A DNA stretch of 64,000 nucleotides. Source: CAVRRZ01 sp963723745 (lineage in GTDB: Bacteria > Actinomycetota > Actinomycetes > Mycobacteriales > Geodermatophilaceae). The stretch is from the NCBI GenBank assembly GCA_963723745.1, contig CAVRRZ010000005.1:682001-746000 (forward strand). The letters are read 5' to 3'. The position numbers and the translations under genes were made by a program. The notes beneath the pieces are model-generated. The model searched no databases. It was not told where the DNA came from and was given only the letters and a program-made list of their open reading frames with translations. Below, one piece after another: positions 9,413 through 18,133 of this stretch (positions are counted from its first letter, which is position 1; the number at the start of each line of letters is the position of its first letter).

Positions 9413-11021
9413 GGGGCCAGACTCCGTCGCGCATCGCGGGACAGCAGGACGGTGCGGGGGCCGAGAGCAGCACCATGAGCACCGCGTAGGGGGCGGCCGC
9501 CCCGTACTCCAGGGCGCTGCTCGCCGACCAGAACGCCGTGGCCAGCGTCCGTCGTCCCGGTGGGGGCGAGCAGCAGGGTGGCGGTCAGCTCGGTGACCAC
9601 GGCCAGGAAGACCAGCGCCGCCCCGGCGCCGAGGCCGGGCGCCAGCAGCGGCAGGGTGATCCGGCGCAGCCGGTCGGGCGCCGAGGAGCCCAGCGAGGCG
9701 GCGAGGTCGTCGTAGAGCGGCCGGCGACTGCTCGACCGCGGCGCGCACCGTGACCACCGCCCGCGGCAGGAACATCATCGGCGTAGGCGGCCATCAGCAC
9801 CGGCACCGTCTGGTACAGGGGCGGGGTGAACCGGATGCTGAGGGTGACGAGCGCGAGCGCGACGACGATGCCCGGAACCGCGCTGCCCAGGTAGGTGCTG
9901 CGCTCGAGCAGGGTCGAGATCCGGCCGCGCGCGCGGACGGCCAGCCAGCCGATGGGCAGCGCCATCGCCGACGACCACCGCGGCCGTGACCGCGGCCAGC
10001 ACGAGCGTGCTCGCGGTGGTGGTCGCCCAGCGCCGCCCAGTCGAGCCGGACGGAGGCGCCGCGCACCAGCCACAGGGCCGAGGCTGCCGAGCGGGACGAC
10101 CAGCGGCCAGGGCGACCAGCGCGGTCAGTCCGGCGAGGGCGGGCACGGTGAGCGCGGCCGAGCTGCACCCGGCGCAGCGGCCGGGCGGCTCCCCGTCCGG
10201 AGCGGGCGTAGCCCCGCCGGCCGCGCAGCCGCAGCTCGGCGAGCAGCAGCACCAGGCACAGCAGGACCAGGACGCCGGCCAGCATGGTCGCGCCGGGGCC
10301 GTTGAAGGTCGCGCGGTACTGGTCGTAGATCGCCGTGGTGAACGTCGGGTAGCGCAGCATCTGCAGCGCGCCGAACTCGGCCAGCAGGTGCAGGGCCACC
10401 AGCAGGCTGCCGCCGAGCAGGGCCACCCGCAGCTGCGGCAGCTGCACCCGGAGGAACACCGCCCAGGTGCGAGAGACCCAGGCCCCGGGCGGTCTCCTCG
10501 AGCGCGGGATCCAGACCCGCGGTAGGCGGCCGCGACCGGCAGGTACACGAACGGGAAGTAGGACAGGCGTGACCACCAGCAGCGCCCCGAGCGTAGGTGT
10601 CCAGGCCCGGGAGCAGCGAGATCCACGCGTAGCTGTTGACGAACGCCGGCACGGCCAGCGGCGCGACGAGCAGCACGTGCCAGATCCGCCGGTCCGGGCA
10701 CCGAGGAGCGCTCGCACCAGCCAGGCCGCGCCCACCCCGAGGACGGCGCAGACCACCACGGTGCCCACCACGAGCCGGCCGGTGTTCCAGAGCAGCTCGG
10801 CCACCCGGTCGCGGAAGACCAGCTCGCCGATGCCCGCCCAGCCGACGTCGAGGGTGTAGAAGGCGATATAGCCCAGCGGAAGCAGGGACAGCGCGGCCAC
10901 GGCTCCGGCCAGCGCGACGGTGACCGGCGACCGGCGCAGGCGGGGCCGGGGCGCCGCCGACCGGCCCCGGGTCGCCGGCCGGGCCGGGATCTCGGGGCTG
11001 GCGGGCGGTCAGTGTGCTCAG
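9409..11021 (-). CDS. fbpB: Ferric iron ABC transporter, permease (fused two-module type)
   Basis: Membrane permease of about 530 residues, the double-length type with two binding-protein-dependent transport modules. Visible helices include SLLPLGYIAFYTLDV, RLVVGTVVVCAVLGVGAAWLV, LLGGSLLVALHLLAEFGALQM and VPGIVVALALVTLSI. The frame changes many times. The most upstream consistent reading starts at CTG 11021, overlapping the TGA of the binding protein, and gives STLTARQP. CTG is an unusual start, so GTG or a sequencing error is possible. The C-terminus reads LLSRDARRSLAP, ending at 9409. Confidence 0.65.
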
Positions 11022-12030
11022 AGGAGGCCGACCTCCTGCAGGAGCGCGGTCACCTCGGGCGAGCTCAGCTCACCCGGGTCGAGGGCGGGCGCCTCGAGCC
11101 CGGCCAGCGGGGGCAGCGCCTCGGCCGAGTCGACCCCGACGCCGACGGCGTACTCCAGCGCGCTGCTGTCGGCCAGCCGCTCCTGCGCGGCGCGGTCGGT
11201 CAGGTACCGCACCAGGCGCTGGGCCTCCTCGGGCTGGTCGGAGGAGGCGAGCACGCCCGGCTCCGGAGACGCTGACGAAGGCGCCCGGGTCCTGGTTGCG
11301 GAAGTAGTGCAGCTGCGCGTCGTCGCCGATCAGACCGTTCTCGGCCTGGTCGCGGTACCAGTAGTAGTGGTACATGACGCCGACGGTCGACCTCGGCCTC
11401 GTCGACGGCCTTCATCACCGCGGTGTTGCTGGCGTAGACCTCGGCGTTGCGCTCGAGGCCGGTCAGCCAGTCGCGGGTGGTCGTCCTCGCCCTCCAGCGC
11501 CAGGACGGCGCTGACGATGGCCTGGAAGTCCGCTCCTCCGGCGGCGATGGCCGACGCGGCCCCCCACTCCGGCTCGGCCAGGTCGAGGATCGACGCCGGC
11601 AGCTCGTCCTCGGACACCTCGGCCGGGTTGTAGGCGAGCACGGTGGACCGGGCGGCGAAGCCGACCCAGGTGCCCGACGGCGGGCCGGTAGGCCTCGTCG
11701 ACCTGGTCGAGGGTCGCCTCGTCGAGCGGAGCCAGCAGGCCGGCGTCGTCGACGACGTCGATGGCCGGGCTGTTCTCGGTGAGGAACACGTCGGCCGGCG
11801 AGGCGTCGCCTTCCTGCACGATCTGGTTGGCCAGCTCGGTGTCGTTGGCGTCGCGGAACTCCAGCTCGATGCCGGTCTCCTCGGTGAAGTCGGCCGAGCA
11901 TCGTCCGGACCAGGCTCTCGTGCTGGGCGTTGTAGACGGTGAGCACGTCGTCCGAGCCGCAGCCGGCCACCGCCCCCAGGACGCCCAGCGTGGCGAGAAC
12001 GGCAGCGGTCGCCCGCGCAGGCCTGGTCAC
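11018..12030 (-). CDS. fbpA: Ferric iron ABC transporter, substrate-binding lipoprotein
   Basis: Periplasmic-binding-type lipoprotein of about 337 residues. The signal peptide ends in the lipobox VAGCGSDD. The mature start LTVYNAQHESLV is typical of FbpA-type iron binders. The Tyr-rich segment MYHYYWYRDQAE sits where FbpA uses two adjacent tyrosines to bind ferric iron. Other readable parts are ASPADVFLTENSPAID and STVLAYNPAEVSEDELP. GTG 12030 has GGAGG 7 bases upstream. About five extra bases break the frame. It is the first gene of the operon, 18 bases from the iron box. Confidence 0.75.
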
Positions 12031-12047
12031 CGAGCGCCCTCCAGGGA

Positions 12048-12066
12048 GAAGGTTCGGCTAACCTTA
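12048..12066 (-). promoter_or_regulatory. IdeR/DtxR-type iron box
   Basis: On the minus strand the site reads TAAGGTTAGCCGAACCTTC. Against the consensus TWAGGTWAGSCTWACCTWA it matches 17 of 19 positions. It lies 18 bases upstream of the GTG start of the iron-binding protein, so iron-loaded IdeR should repress the operon when iron is plentiful. The divergent GNAT gene at 12138 could also be affected. Confidence 0.8.
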
Positions 12067-12137
12067 GGCGCCCTCCGCCGGGCGCAGGAACGGGACTTTG
12101 GTCCCCGGCACCGGTGGCGTCGGATACAACTGGACGC

Positions 12138-12605
12138 ATGAGCGTGCCCGAGCCGACCGCGGTGCTCCGCAGGTCCGGCTTCGCCGACCTGAGCCCGTTC
12201 GAGCTGTACGCGCTGTGCCGGCTGCGGGTCGATGTCTTCGTCGTGGAGCAGCAGTGCCCTTACCCGGAGCTGGACGGCCGGGACGTCGAGCCGGGCACCG
12301 AGCACCTGTGGTTCGAGCAGGACGGCGCGGTGCTGGCCACCCTGCGGGTGCTCGACGACGGTCCCACCCGCGCCATCGGGCGGGTGGCCACGGCGGCCTC
12401 CGCCCGGGGCCGGGGGCTGGCGGCCCGCCTGATCGAGGCGGGCATCGCCCGCTGCGGCGACACCCCGATCACCCTCGGCGCCCAGGCCCACCTGGAGGGC
12501 TGGTACGGGCGCTTCGGGTTCGCCCGCAGCGGCCCCGGCTACGTGGAGGACGGCATCCCGCACGTGCCGATGCGCCGGGAGCCGCCACGAGCGCCGAGCC
12601 GCTGA
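12138..12605 (+). CDS. GNAT acetyltransferase, ElaA-like
   Basis: A 155-residue GNAT protein. ELYALCRLRVDVFVVEQQC matches the ElaA subgroup opening, and acetyl-CoA binding is expected at RVATAASARGRGLAARLIE (R-x-x-R-G-x-G/A loop). The closing part is YGRFGFARSGPGYVEDGIPH. ATG 12138 follows the start region of the divergent iron operon. The acceptor is unknown. The frame is intact. Confidence 0.8.
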   Translation: MSVPEPTAVLRRSGFADLSPFELYALCRLRVDVFVVEQQCPYPELDGRDVEPGTEHLWFEQDGAVLATLRVLDDGPTRAIGRVATAASARGRGLAARLIEAGIARCGDTPITLGAQAHLEGWYGRFGFARSGPGYVEDGIPHVPMRREPPRAPSR

Positions 12606-12626
12606 GGGCTGACCCGCCCGCGCCGA

Positions 12627-13901
12627 TCAGGGTGCGCCGAGGGAGTCGGCCCGCTCGCGCAGCAGCGCGCGCTCGCGCTCGTTGCGGGTCAGGCTCGCGG
12701 CCCGCTCGAACTCCGCACGAGCCTCGGCCCGGCGGCCGAGGCCGGCCAGCAGGTCGCCGCGGGCGCTGGGCAGCAGGTGGTAGCCGCGCAGGGCGGGGAC
12801 GTCGGTGAGCGCGTCGATCAGCTCCAGGCCCGCCGCCGGTCCGTAGGCCCGCGACACCGCGACCGCGCGATTGAGCTCGACGACGGGCGAGGGCACCAGC
12901 TCGCCGAGCACCTCGTACAGCGCGGCGATCTGCGCCCAGTCGGTCTCCTCGGCCGTGCCCGCGCGGGCGTGGCACGCGGCGATGGCGGCCTGGACGGCGT
13001 ACGGCCCCAGGGCGGACCCCCGGCGGCGGGCGGCGTCCTCGGCGCGGCGCAGTGCGGCGAGCCCCCGGCCGATGAGCACGTGGTCCCAGCGGGCCCGGTC
13101 CTGCTCGGTGAGCAGCACGGGCTCACCGGCCGGTCCGACCCGGGCGCGCAACCGGGAGGCCTGCAGCTCCATCAGCGCCACCAGGCCGTGCACCTCGGCT
13201 TCGACCGGTGTGAGCTCGGCGAGGATGCGGCCCAGGCGCAGGGCCTCCGCGCACAGATCGGGCCGCACCCAGTCCGGGCCGGCGGTGGCCGAGTAGCCCT
13301 CGTTGAACACCAGGTAGAGCACCTCCAGCACCGACCCGAGCCGGGCGGAGAGCTGCACGCCGGCGGGCATCTCGAAGGGGACCCTGGCCGCGGCGAGACT
13401 GCGCTTGGCGCGCACGAGCCGCTGGGCCACGGTCGCCTCGGCGACGAGGAAGGCCCGGGCGATCTCGTCGGTGCGCAGACCGCCGACCAGCCGCAGCGTC
13501 AGGGCCACCCGCGCCTCCCTCGAGAGCACGGGGTGACACGCGATCAGCATCAGCCGCAGGACGTCGTCCTCGACCTGCTCGTCGAGCGCAGCCGCCCAGT
13601 CCGGCTCCTGCACCTGCTGCTCCGCGACCTCCCGCCCCAGCTCCGCCGTCCGGGCCCGCAGCCGCTCGGCACGCCGGAACGCGTCGATGGCGCGGCGCTT
13701 CGCGGTGGCCATCAGCCACGCACCCGGACGGTCGGGCACTCCCGACACCGGCCACTGCTCCAGGGCCGCGACGAGCGCGTCCTGCGCCAGCTCCTCGGCA
13801 CGTCCCACGTCACCGACGACGCGGGCGAGTGCGCCGACGAGGCGGGCGGACTCCATCCGCCACACCGCGTCGACGACCCGCCCGACGTCCGCAGTGGTCA
13901 T
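12627..13901 (-). CDS. ECF sigma factor with C-terminal extension (ECF42/SigI-like)
   Basis: A 424-residue sigma factor, about twice the usual ECF length. Region 2 is in RAEELAQDALVAALEQWP and PGAWLMATAKRRAIDAFRR. Region 4 is in LTLRLVGGLRTDEIARAFLV and EATVAQRLVRAKRSL. From about residue 180 a helical repeat extension follows (VLYLVFNEGYSATAG, LGRILAELTPVEAEV). This domain set defines ECF42, which lacks a classic anti-sigma factor and is encoded with a DGPF protein, as here 10 bases upstream. The extension probably controls activity. The frame is intact. Confidence 0.85.
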   Translation of the reverse strand: MTTADVGRVVDAVWRMESARLVGALARVVGDVGRAEELAQDALVAALEQWPVSGVPDRPGAWLMATAKRRAIDAFRRAERLRARTAELGREVAEQQVQEPDWAAALDEQVEDDVLRLMLIACHPVLSREARVALTLRLVGGLRTDEIARAFLVAEATVAQRLVRAKRSLAAARVPFEMPAGVQLSARLGSVLEVLYLVFNEGYSATAGPDWVRPDLCAEALRLGRILAELTPVEAEVHGLVALMELQASRLRARVGPAGEPVLLTEQDRARWDHVLIGRGLAALRRAEDAARRRGSALGPYAVQAAIAACHARAGTAEETDWAQIAALYEVLGELVPSPVVELNRAVAVSRAYGPAAGLELIDALTDVPALRGYHLLPSARGDLLAGLGRRAEARAEFERAASLTRNERERALLRERADSLGAP

Positions 13902-13911
13902 GCCGTCGGCG

Positions 13912-14334
13912 TCAGCTCTGCTGCTCGGCCAGCGTCGCCCGGATCCGGTCCTCCTGCTCCCGGACCTCGGGGGTGTACGCCTCTCCGAAGTCCTCGGCCT
14001 CGAACACCTGCCGGATCTCGACCTCGCCGCCCCGGAACGGTGCTCTGCGCACCCACTCCACGACCTCCTCGCGGGAGGACACCTGCAGGATCCAGAAGCC
14101 GGCGATCAGTTCCTTGGTCTCGGCGAACGGGCCGTCGACCACGGTGCTGCGGCCGGTCTCGTCGAAGCGGACCCGGGCGCCCTTCGAGCTCGGGTGCAGG
14201 CCGTCGCCGGCCAGCATGACCCCGGCCTTGACCAGCTCCTCGTTGTAGGCGCCCATCTCCGCGAGCTCCTGCTCGGTGGGCAGGACGCCGTTCTCGGAGT
14301 CCTCGTTGGCCTTCACGATCACCATGTAGCGCAT
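13912..14334 (-). CDS. YCII/DGPF-domain protein, ECF42 partner
   Basis: A protein of about 140 residues, MRYMVIVKANEDSENG, with the hallmark STVVDGPFAETKELIAGFW. YCII-related folds are ferredoxin-like; the DGPF subgroup is widely found beside ECF42 sigma factors, and its role is unclear. ATG 14334 is chosen because relatives start MRYM; GTG 14340 is an in-frame alternative. A purine-rich stretch (AGAGGAAGAG) lies upstream. It is the first gene of a two-gene unit with the sigma factor. Confidence 0.85.
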   Translation of the reverse strand: MRYMVIVKANEDSENGVLPTEQELAEMGAYNEELVKAGVMLAGDGLHPSSKGARVRFDETGRSTVVDGPFAETKELIAGFWILQVSSREEVVEWVRRAPFRGGEVEIRQVFEAEDFGEAYTPEVREQEDRIRATLAEQQS

Positions 14335-14403
14335 CGCCACTCTTCCTCTCCGTGTCGGCTCGGGGGCCGGTCGTCCCGGCGCTTTCGACCCTCACCACCC
14401 GTA

Positions 14404-14431
14404 CGTCGAACGACGGACGGCGGAATCGACC
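14404..14431 (-). promoter_or_regulatory. Candidate ECF42-type autoregulatory promoter
   Basis: On the minus strand GGTCGA (14431-14426), a 17-base spacer and CGACG (14408-14404) lie 70 bases upstream of the DGPF start. ECF42 promoters studied in Streptomyces have a TGTCGA-like -35 and a CGA-type -10. The match is 5 of 6 at -35. This suggests the sigma factor drives its own operon; it is inference from motif and position. Confidence 0.4.
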
Positions 14432-14472
14432 GACCTCGCGAAAAAATCCGCGACCCGGTCGCGGAGGCGACC

Positions 14473-15054
14473 CTAGCGACGCGACGCCGTCGTGAGCGGT
14501 TCGGCGCAGAGCACGGAGCCGGTCTGACCGATGCTGCCCGACCACAGGAACATCACCGCGGTCGGGAACCGTGCACAGGTGTCCGGGTCGGCCATGAACT
14601 CCTCCTCGGTCTGCCGCTCCTCCTCGATGCCGACGACCCGGGCCTCGGCCTCCGGGTCGCTGCAGTCCACCTTCTCCCAGGTGCTCTCGCCGCTGGCCGC
14701 CACGCAGTCCCCGACCTCGGGGTCGCCGGCGCCCACGCCGAGCCAGGACGCGCCGATGACGCCGGCCACCACCAGGCCGCCGGCCAGGCCGCCCCACTTC
14801 CGGAGCCGGGACGGCGGCTGCGGCGTGACGTAGGGCGCCCCTCCGGAGCCCTCACCCTGCGGCGGGTACGCGGCCGAGCCACCGGGCGGAGGCTGGGCGG
14901 GCGCGGGCGGGAACCCGGGTCCGGGCAGTCCGCCGGGCGCGGGCGGAAAGGCGGGTCCGTGGGGGACGCCGCCCGCCGGAGGCGGTCCTCCGGGGTGCGG
15001 TGGGGGTCCACCCGGCCCGGGTTCGGGAGGGACGGGCGGTCCTGGGTGGCTCAT
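14473..15054 (-). CDS. LppU/SCO3897-like membrane-anchored protein
   Basis: A 193-residue protein. Residues 1-75 are Pro/Gly-rich and disordered. RLRKWGGLAGGLVVAGVIGASWLGVG is the single membrane helix, and an outer domain follows with three Cys (VGDCVAA, EKVDCSDPEAEARVVG, DTCARFPTAV) and a fourth in SVLCAEPL. The layout (proline-rich cytosolic arm, helix, GDC-type outer domain) matches the actinobacterial LppU/SCO3897 group of unknown function. The frame is intact. Confidence 0.7.
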   Translation of the reverse strand: MSHPGPPVPPEPGPGGPPPHPGGPPPAGGVPHGPAFPPAPGGLPGPGFPPAPAQPPPGGSAAYPPQGEGSGGAPYVTPQPPSRLRKWGGLAGGLVVAGVIGASWLGVGAGDPEVGDCVAASGESTWEKVDCSDPEAEARVVGIEEERQTEEEFMADPDTCARFPTAVMFLWSGSIGQTGSVLCAEPLTTASRR

Positions 15055-15268
15055 GGCTGCTCCTGATCGGCGAGTCCTGATCGGCGAGTCCAGATCGGCG
15101 AGGACGGTCGCCTCCGAGCATCGCTGTCACCGACCGTGCTGAGTGGTCGACTCGCCGCGACGACGGGGCGCGACGGCCGGCGGGCGGCGCCATGTCGACA
15201 GGTCGACGTCCGGCCATGACGACCTTGCCGACCACTGGAGGAGCCGGCCGCTGGAGGAGAATGAGCCC

Positions 15269-15550
15269 ATGACGACCGCCAGCTGGAACGGGACCGTGAT
15301 CGCCGAGTCCGACGACATCGTGCTCGTCGAGGGCAACGCCTACTTCCCGCGCGACGCCGTCCGCGACGACCTGCTCCGTCCGTCGGACACGCACACGTTC
15401 TGCCCGTGGAAGGGCACCGCGTCCTACTTCACCCTCGAGGTCGACGGGCAGACCAACCGTGACGCGGCCTGGTACTACCCCGACGCCAAGGACGCGGCGA
15501 AGGAGATCGAGGGCCGGGTCGCGTTCTGGCGCGGGGTCGAGGTCCGCTGA
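15269..15550 (+). CDS. DUF427 domain protein
   Basis: A 93-residue protein with the family pattern NGTVIAESDDIVLVEGNAYFP, HTFCPWKGTASYF and AAWYYPDAKDAAKEIEGRVAFW. DUF427 proteins are small single-domain beta proteins of unknown activity. The start ATG 15269 has GGAGGA 9 bases upstream (15254-15259). The CTGGAGGAG string occurs twice in the leader (15236 and 15251), a small local duplication. Confidence 0.85.
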   Translation: MTTASWNGTVIAESDDIVLVEGNAYFPRDAVRDDLLRPSDTHTFCPWKGTASYFTLEVDGQTNRDAAWYYPDAKDAAKEIEGRVAFWRGVEVR

Positions 15551-15604
15551 CAGCACCGCCTCAGCGCGCCGCCGTCCTGCGGACCGGGGAACGGCGGTGA
15601 GCGG

Positions 15605-16012
15605 TCAGCCGGCGGGGCGGGCGCCTGCGAGTGCGCGCGCCGCGTCGGCGGCCTCGCCGTCGAGTCCCTGGTCGACGAGCGCGAGGTAGGTGTCCCAGGC
15701 CTGGGCCGGTGTGCGGTCCAGGGCCGCCGCGATCGTGTCCCAGCCGGCGCCGCCGCGCAGCGCGGCGCGCAGGCCCACCAGCTGGCAGTCGTGCGCCTTG
15801 CGGGCGATCACCTCGCCGAGGGCCAGGAGCTCGAGCGACTCGTGCACGTCGAGCGACGTCCCGCTGGCACGGATCGCACCCCAGTCGTCGTCCTCGTCGA
15901 CGACGGTGTTGAGCGTCGTCTCGCCGGTGTCGCGCCGGCTGAGGAACTCCAGCCGGGTGGCGGCGGTGGTCAGCGAGAACTCGTCCTGGAATGCCGCGGG
16001 CGTGATGTCCAT
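15605..16012 (-). CDS. Hypothetical protein, helical
   Basis: A 135-residue protein, MDITPAAFQDEFSLTTAATRLEFL, with SLELLALGEVIARKAHD and WDTIAAALDRTPAQAWDTYLAL. The last part has the look of a helix-turn-helix (an AAALDRTPAQAWDTY-type segment), as in small actinobacterial proteins with one degenerate DNA-binding helix pair. ATG 16012 is preferred over the upstream ATG 16054 because the extra 14 residues are Arg/Gly-rich and look non-coding. The function is unknown. Confidence 0.6.
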   Translation of the reverse strand: MDITPAAFQDEFSLTTAATRLEFLSRRDTGETTLNTVVDEDDDWGAIRASGTSLDVHESLELLALGEVIARKAHDCQLVGLRAALRGGAGWDTIAAALDRTPAQAWDTYLALVDQGLDGEAADAARALAGARPAG

Positions 16013-16073
16013 CAGGCCCAGTGTCCCCGACCGCGGCCTCCGCGAAACTCCCACGGCCGGAACGCCGACGACA

Positions 16074-16107
16074 ACGGGCCCGTCCCGCCGGAGCGGAGCG
16101 GGCCCGT
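16074..16107 (-). terminator. Hairpin after the ferritin-like gene
   Basis: ACGGGCCCG (16074-16082) pairs with CGGGCCCGT (16099-16107), 17 bases beyond the minus-strand stop at 16124. The loop contains further GC pairing. It fits an intrinsic terminator without a T tract. Confidence 0.5.
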
Positions 16108-16123
16108 CAGGGGTCGCGGCCCG

Positions 16124-17140
16124 TCAGCTGTCGACGCCCACGACCTCCTTGGCGACGTCCTTGAGCGCGGTCTGCGCGGCGTTGACCACGCTGGACCGGT
16201 TCTTGTGCGTCTCCTCGTAGCGGATCATCACGTTGATGTCGTGCGGCGTCTTCAGCTGCTTGACCGCCTTGGCGGCGTCGTTGACAGACAGCGAGTCGTA
16301 GCCCTTGACGGGCAGCTCGTCGGCGGAGACGTCGCCGAGCTCCTCACGGGCGGCCTTCGCCGCGTCGGCGGCCTCGGCGTTGCCCTCGCGGCGGGCGATC
16401 CGCTCGGCCCGGCGCAGCGAGGCGGCCCGGCCGGCGACGAGGCTCTCCCGGACGGCGCCGGTCAGCGTGGCGGCGCGGCCGACCAGCCCGCGGGCGTCCT
16501 CGCGGGCCTCGTCACCGAGGGTCTCGGCGGTGTTCTGGACGCTCTCGACGGTGTTCTGCACGGTGCTCTGCACGGTGTCGACGGCGCGGTTCACCGTGTT
16601 GGCGACGAAGCGCACCGGGGCGTTGACCGCGCGGGCTGCGCTCCCGGCGACCCGCTGGAACGGGGTGGCCACCAGCGCCGCCGGACCGCCCAGGGCCTCC
16701 TCGGCCAGCACCACGGTGAGCCACTCGACGGTGGCCTCGTGGGCGGTGACGAGTCGCTCGGCCAGCGCCTTGACCTTGGTCTGACCGGCCTTCTCGGCCA
16801 GCACCTTCAGGTAGGTGGCACGGTCGAGGAGCTGGTGCTCGAGCTCGAGGTCCTGGAGCAGGGCCTCCTCGATCGGCTCGGCCTGCTCGAGGGCGGACTT
16901 CACGAGCGCACCGAGACGGCCGAGCGCGGGGGTGACCACGTCCGGTACGCCGCCGCTGGCGCGCAGCTGCTCGGTGATGGCCTTGGCCCGCTCGGCGGCG
17001 TTGTCGGCGTTCTGCAGGAGCTCGCGGCGGACGGCGTCGGTACGGGCCTGCGAGACCCGGGTGCGCGCGATCTGCTCCTCGGTCTGCGTGAGCAGGAGGA
17101 GGGCGCGCAGCTGGTTGATGATCGTGGCGTTGTCGGTCAT
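16124..17140 (-). CDS. Ferritin-like N-terminal domain with DUF2795-like C-terminus
   Basis: A 338-residue protein. Residues 1-150 form a long-helix bundle (IINQLRALLLLTQTEEQIAR, LEHQLLDRATYLKVLAEKAG, HEATVEWLTVVLAEEALGG), like ferritin-like or DUF892-type bundles; metal-ligand spacing is not obvious. An amphipathic middle (NAPVRFVANTVNRAVDTVQS, with repeated VQNTVESVQNTAE) suggests membrane or lipid-surface binding. The C-terminus has ELPVKGYDSLSVNDAAKAV and DINVMIRYEETHKNRSSV. This architecture resembles lipid-droplet-associated proteins of actinobacteria. That role is inference. The frame is intact. Confidence 0.6.
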   Translation of the reverse strand: MTDNATIINQLRALLLLTQTEEQIARTRVSQARTDAVRRELLQNADNAAERAKAITEQLRASGGVPDVVTPALGRLGALVKSALEQAEPIEEALLQDLELEHQLLDRATYLKVLAEKAGQTKVKALAERLVTAHEATVEWLTVVLAEEALGGPAALVATPFQRVAGSAARAVNAPVRFVANTVNRAVDTVQSTVQNTVESVQNTAETLGDEAREDARGLVGRAATLTGAVRESLVAGRAASLRRAERIARREGNAEAADAAKAAREELGDVSADELPVKGYDSLSVNDAAKAVKQLKTPHDINVMIRYEETHKNRSSVVNAAQTALKDVAKEVVGVDS

Positions 17141-17169
17141 CGCGGGAGAACTCCAGACATCGGGGTGTG

Positions 17170-17189
17170 TGACCTGACGGGTCAGGTCA
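17170..17189. promoter_or_regulatory. Inverted repeat TGACCTGA-cggg-TCAGGTCA
   Basis: Perfect 8-bp arms with a 4-base spacer. The repeat lies 29 bases upstream of the ferritin-like gene start and beyond the TetR stop. It could be an operator for the ferritin-like gene or a short hairpin ending the TetR transcript. A GCTAAC half-site like those in the TetR operator lies nearby at 17209. Confidence 0.45.
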
Positions 17190-17281
17190 TGCCCACGACA
17201 CCCGGAGTGCTAACTCCTGCAAGCGATTCGCTAGCCGTGAGCCGCACCACAGCGGTCCCGGTGGCGGGCGGGCAGGGGGCG

Positions 17282-18019
17282 CTACGGACGGCGGTACTCG
17301 TCGGCGAACCCCAGGAGGTCGCCGAGCGCGCGCAGTTCGGACTCGAACATCGGCTCGGCGTCGTGCAGGGCGAACTGCAGGTGGCCGAAGACCTCCATGC
17401 AGACCATGCCGTAGAGGCGCACCCAGCAGGTCAGGTAGACGTGGACGACGCCCAGCGGCAGCTCGATCGGGAACGCCTCCGCACACGTGACCAGCTGCCG
17501 GCGCAGCGCCGGGTCGATCGCGTCGTCGTCGAGGATCGGGAAGGGGCGCGTCAGCCACAGCTCGGCGATGAGCGCACCGAAGATCCCTCCGAAACGCATG
17601 CCGGCCTCGTGCGCCGGCCCCTCCATGGCGCCACGGGAGGGCAGCTCGTCGACGGGTGCACCGAAGAGCAGGCCGAACTCCTGGCGATGCGTGCTCGCCC
17701 ACGCCCGGAACGTGCGGCTGGCCCGCATGAGCTTCGCGGCGACCGTCGGCTGCGACAGCTCCGCCAGGTCCGCCTCGATCGCGTCACAGAGCTCGGTCCA
17801 GAGGTCGGCCACCACCTGCTCGAGGAGGTGCTCGCGACTGTCGAAGTACCGGTAGATGGCCGGTGCGGTCATGCCCATCTCGCGGGCCACCGCGCGCAGC
17901 GCGAGCCCCTCGGCCCCCTGCTCGACCAGCACCGTGCGGGCCGCCTCGCGGATCTCGCGCATCGTCTCGGCCCGCAGCCGGTCGCGCCGGCTGGCGGGCT
18001 CCACGGGTTCGGCTGTCAT
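17282..18019 (-). CDS. TetR-family repressor (WHG-type C-terminal domain)
   Basis: A 245-residue regulator. The helix-turn-helix is in GLALRAVAREMGMTAPAIYR followed by YFDSREHLLEQVV. The ligand domain (RTFRAWASTHRQEFGLLFG, GVVHVYLTCWVRLYGMVCME) fits the TetR group with a WHG C-terminal domain. ATG 18019 faces the MMPL exporter gene, with nested inverted repeats in the 114-base gap, so it most likely represses the exporter and itself. The inducer is unknown. The frame is intact. Confidence 0.85.
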   Translation of the reverse strand: MTAEPVEPASRRDRLRAETMREIREAARTVLVEQGAEGLALRAVAREMGMTAPAIYRYFDSREHLLEQVVADLWTELCDAIEADLAELSQPTVAAKLMRASRTFRAWASTHRQEFGLLFGAPVDELPSRGAMEGPAHEAGMRFGGIFGALIAELWLTRPFPILDDDAIDPALRRQLVTCAEAFPIELPLGVVHVYLTCWVRLYGMVCMEVFGHLQFALHDAEPMFESELRALGDLLGFADEYRRP

Positions 18020-18045
18020 CGGAGCTCCCTCCGCGCGCTGTGGCC

Positions 18046-18105
18046 TTGACAGTTGTGAACGGTGTATGCAGAGTTAGCGCCGTTCGCTAACACCGTTCAC
18101 CAACA
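18046..18105 (+). promoter_or_regulatory. MMPL promoter with nested TetR operators
   Basis: TTGACA at 18046 is a perfect -35 box. Downstream are an outer 11-bp inverted repeat GTGAACGGTGT (18055) / ACACCGTTCAC (18090), an inner repeat GTTAGCG-ccgtt-CGCTAAC (18073-18091), and a tandem direct repeat CCGTTCGCTAACA / CCGTTCACCAACA (18080-18105). They fill the space between the -35 box and the start codon, a classic place for repression by TetR. Confidence 0.65.
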
Positions 18106-18133
18106 TGATCGACGGTAACACGGGAGGCCCGCG

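Noticed and set aside
15791..18049. 752-residue plus-strand frame over the ferritin-like and TetR genes
   Set aside because: Antisense to two genes with clear family features; no motif of its own.
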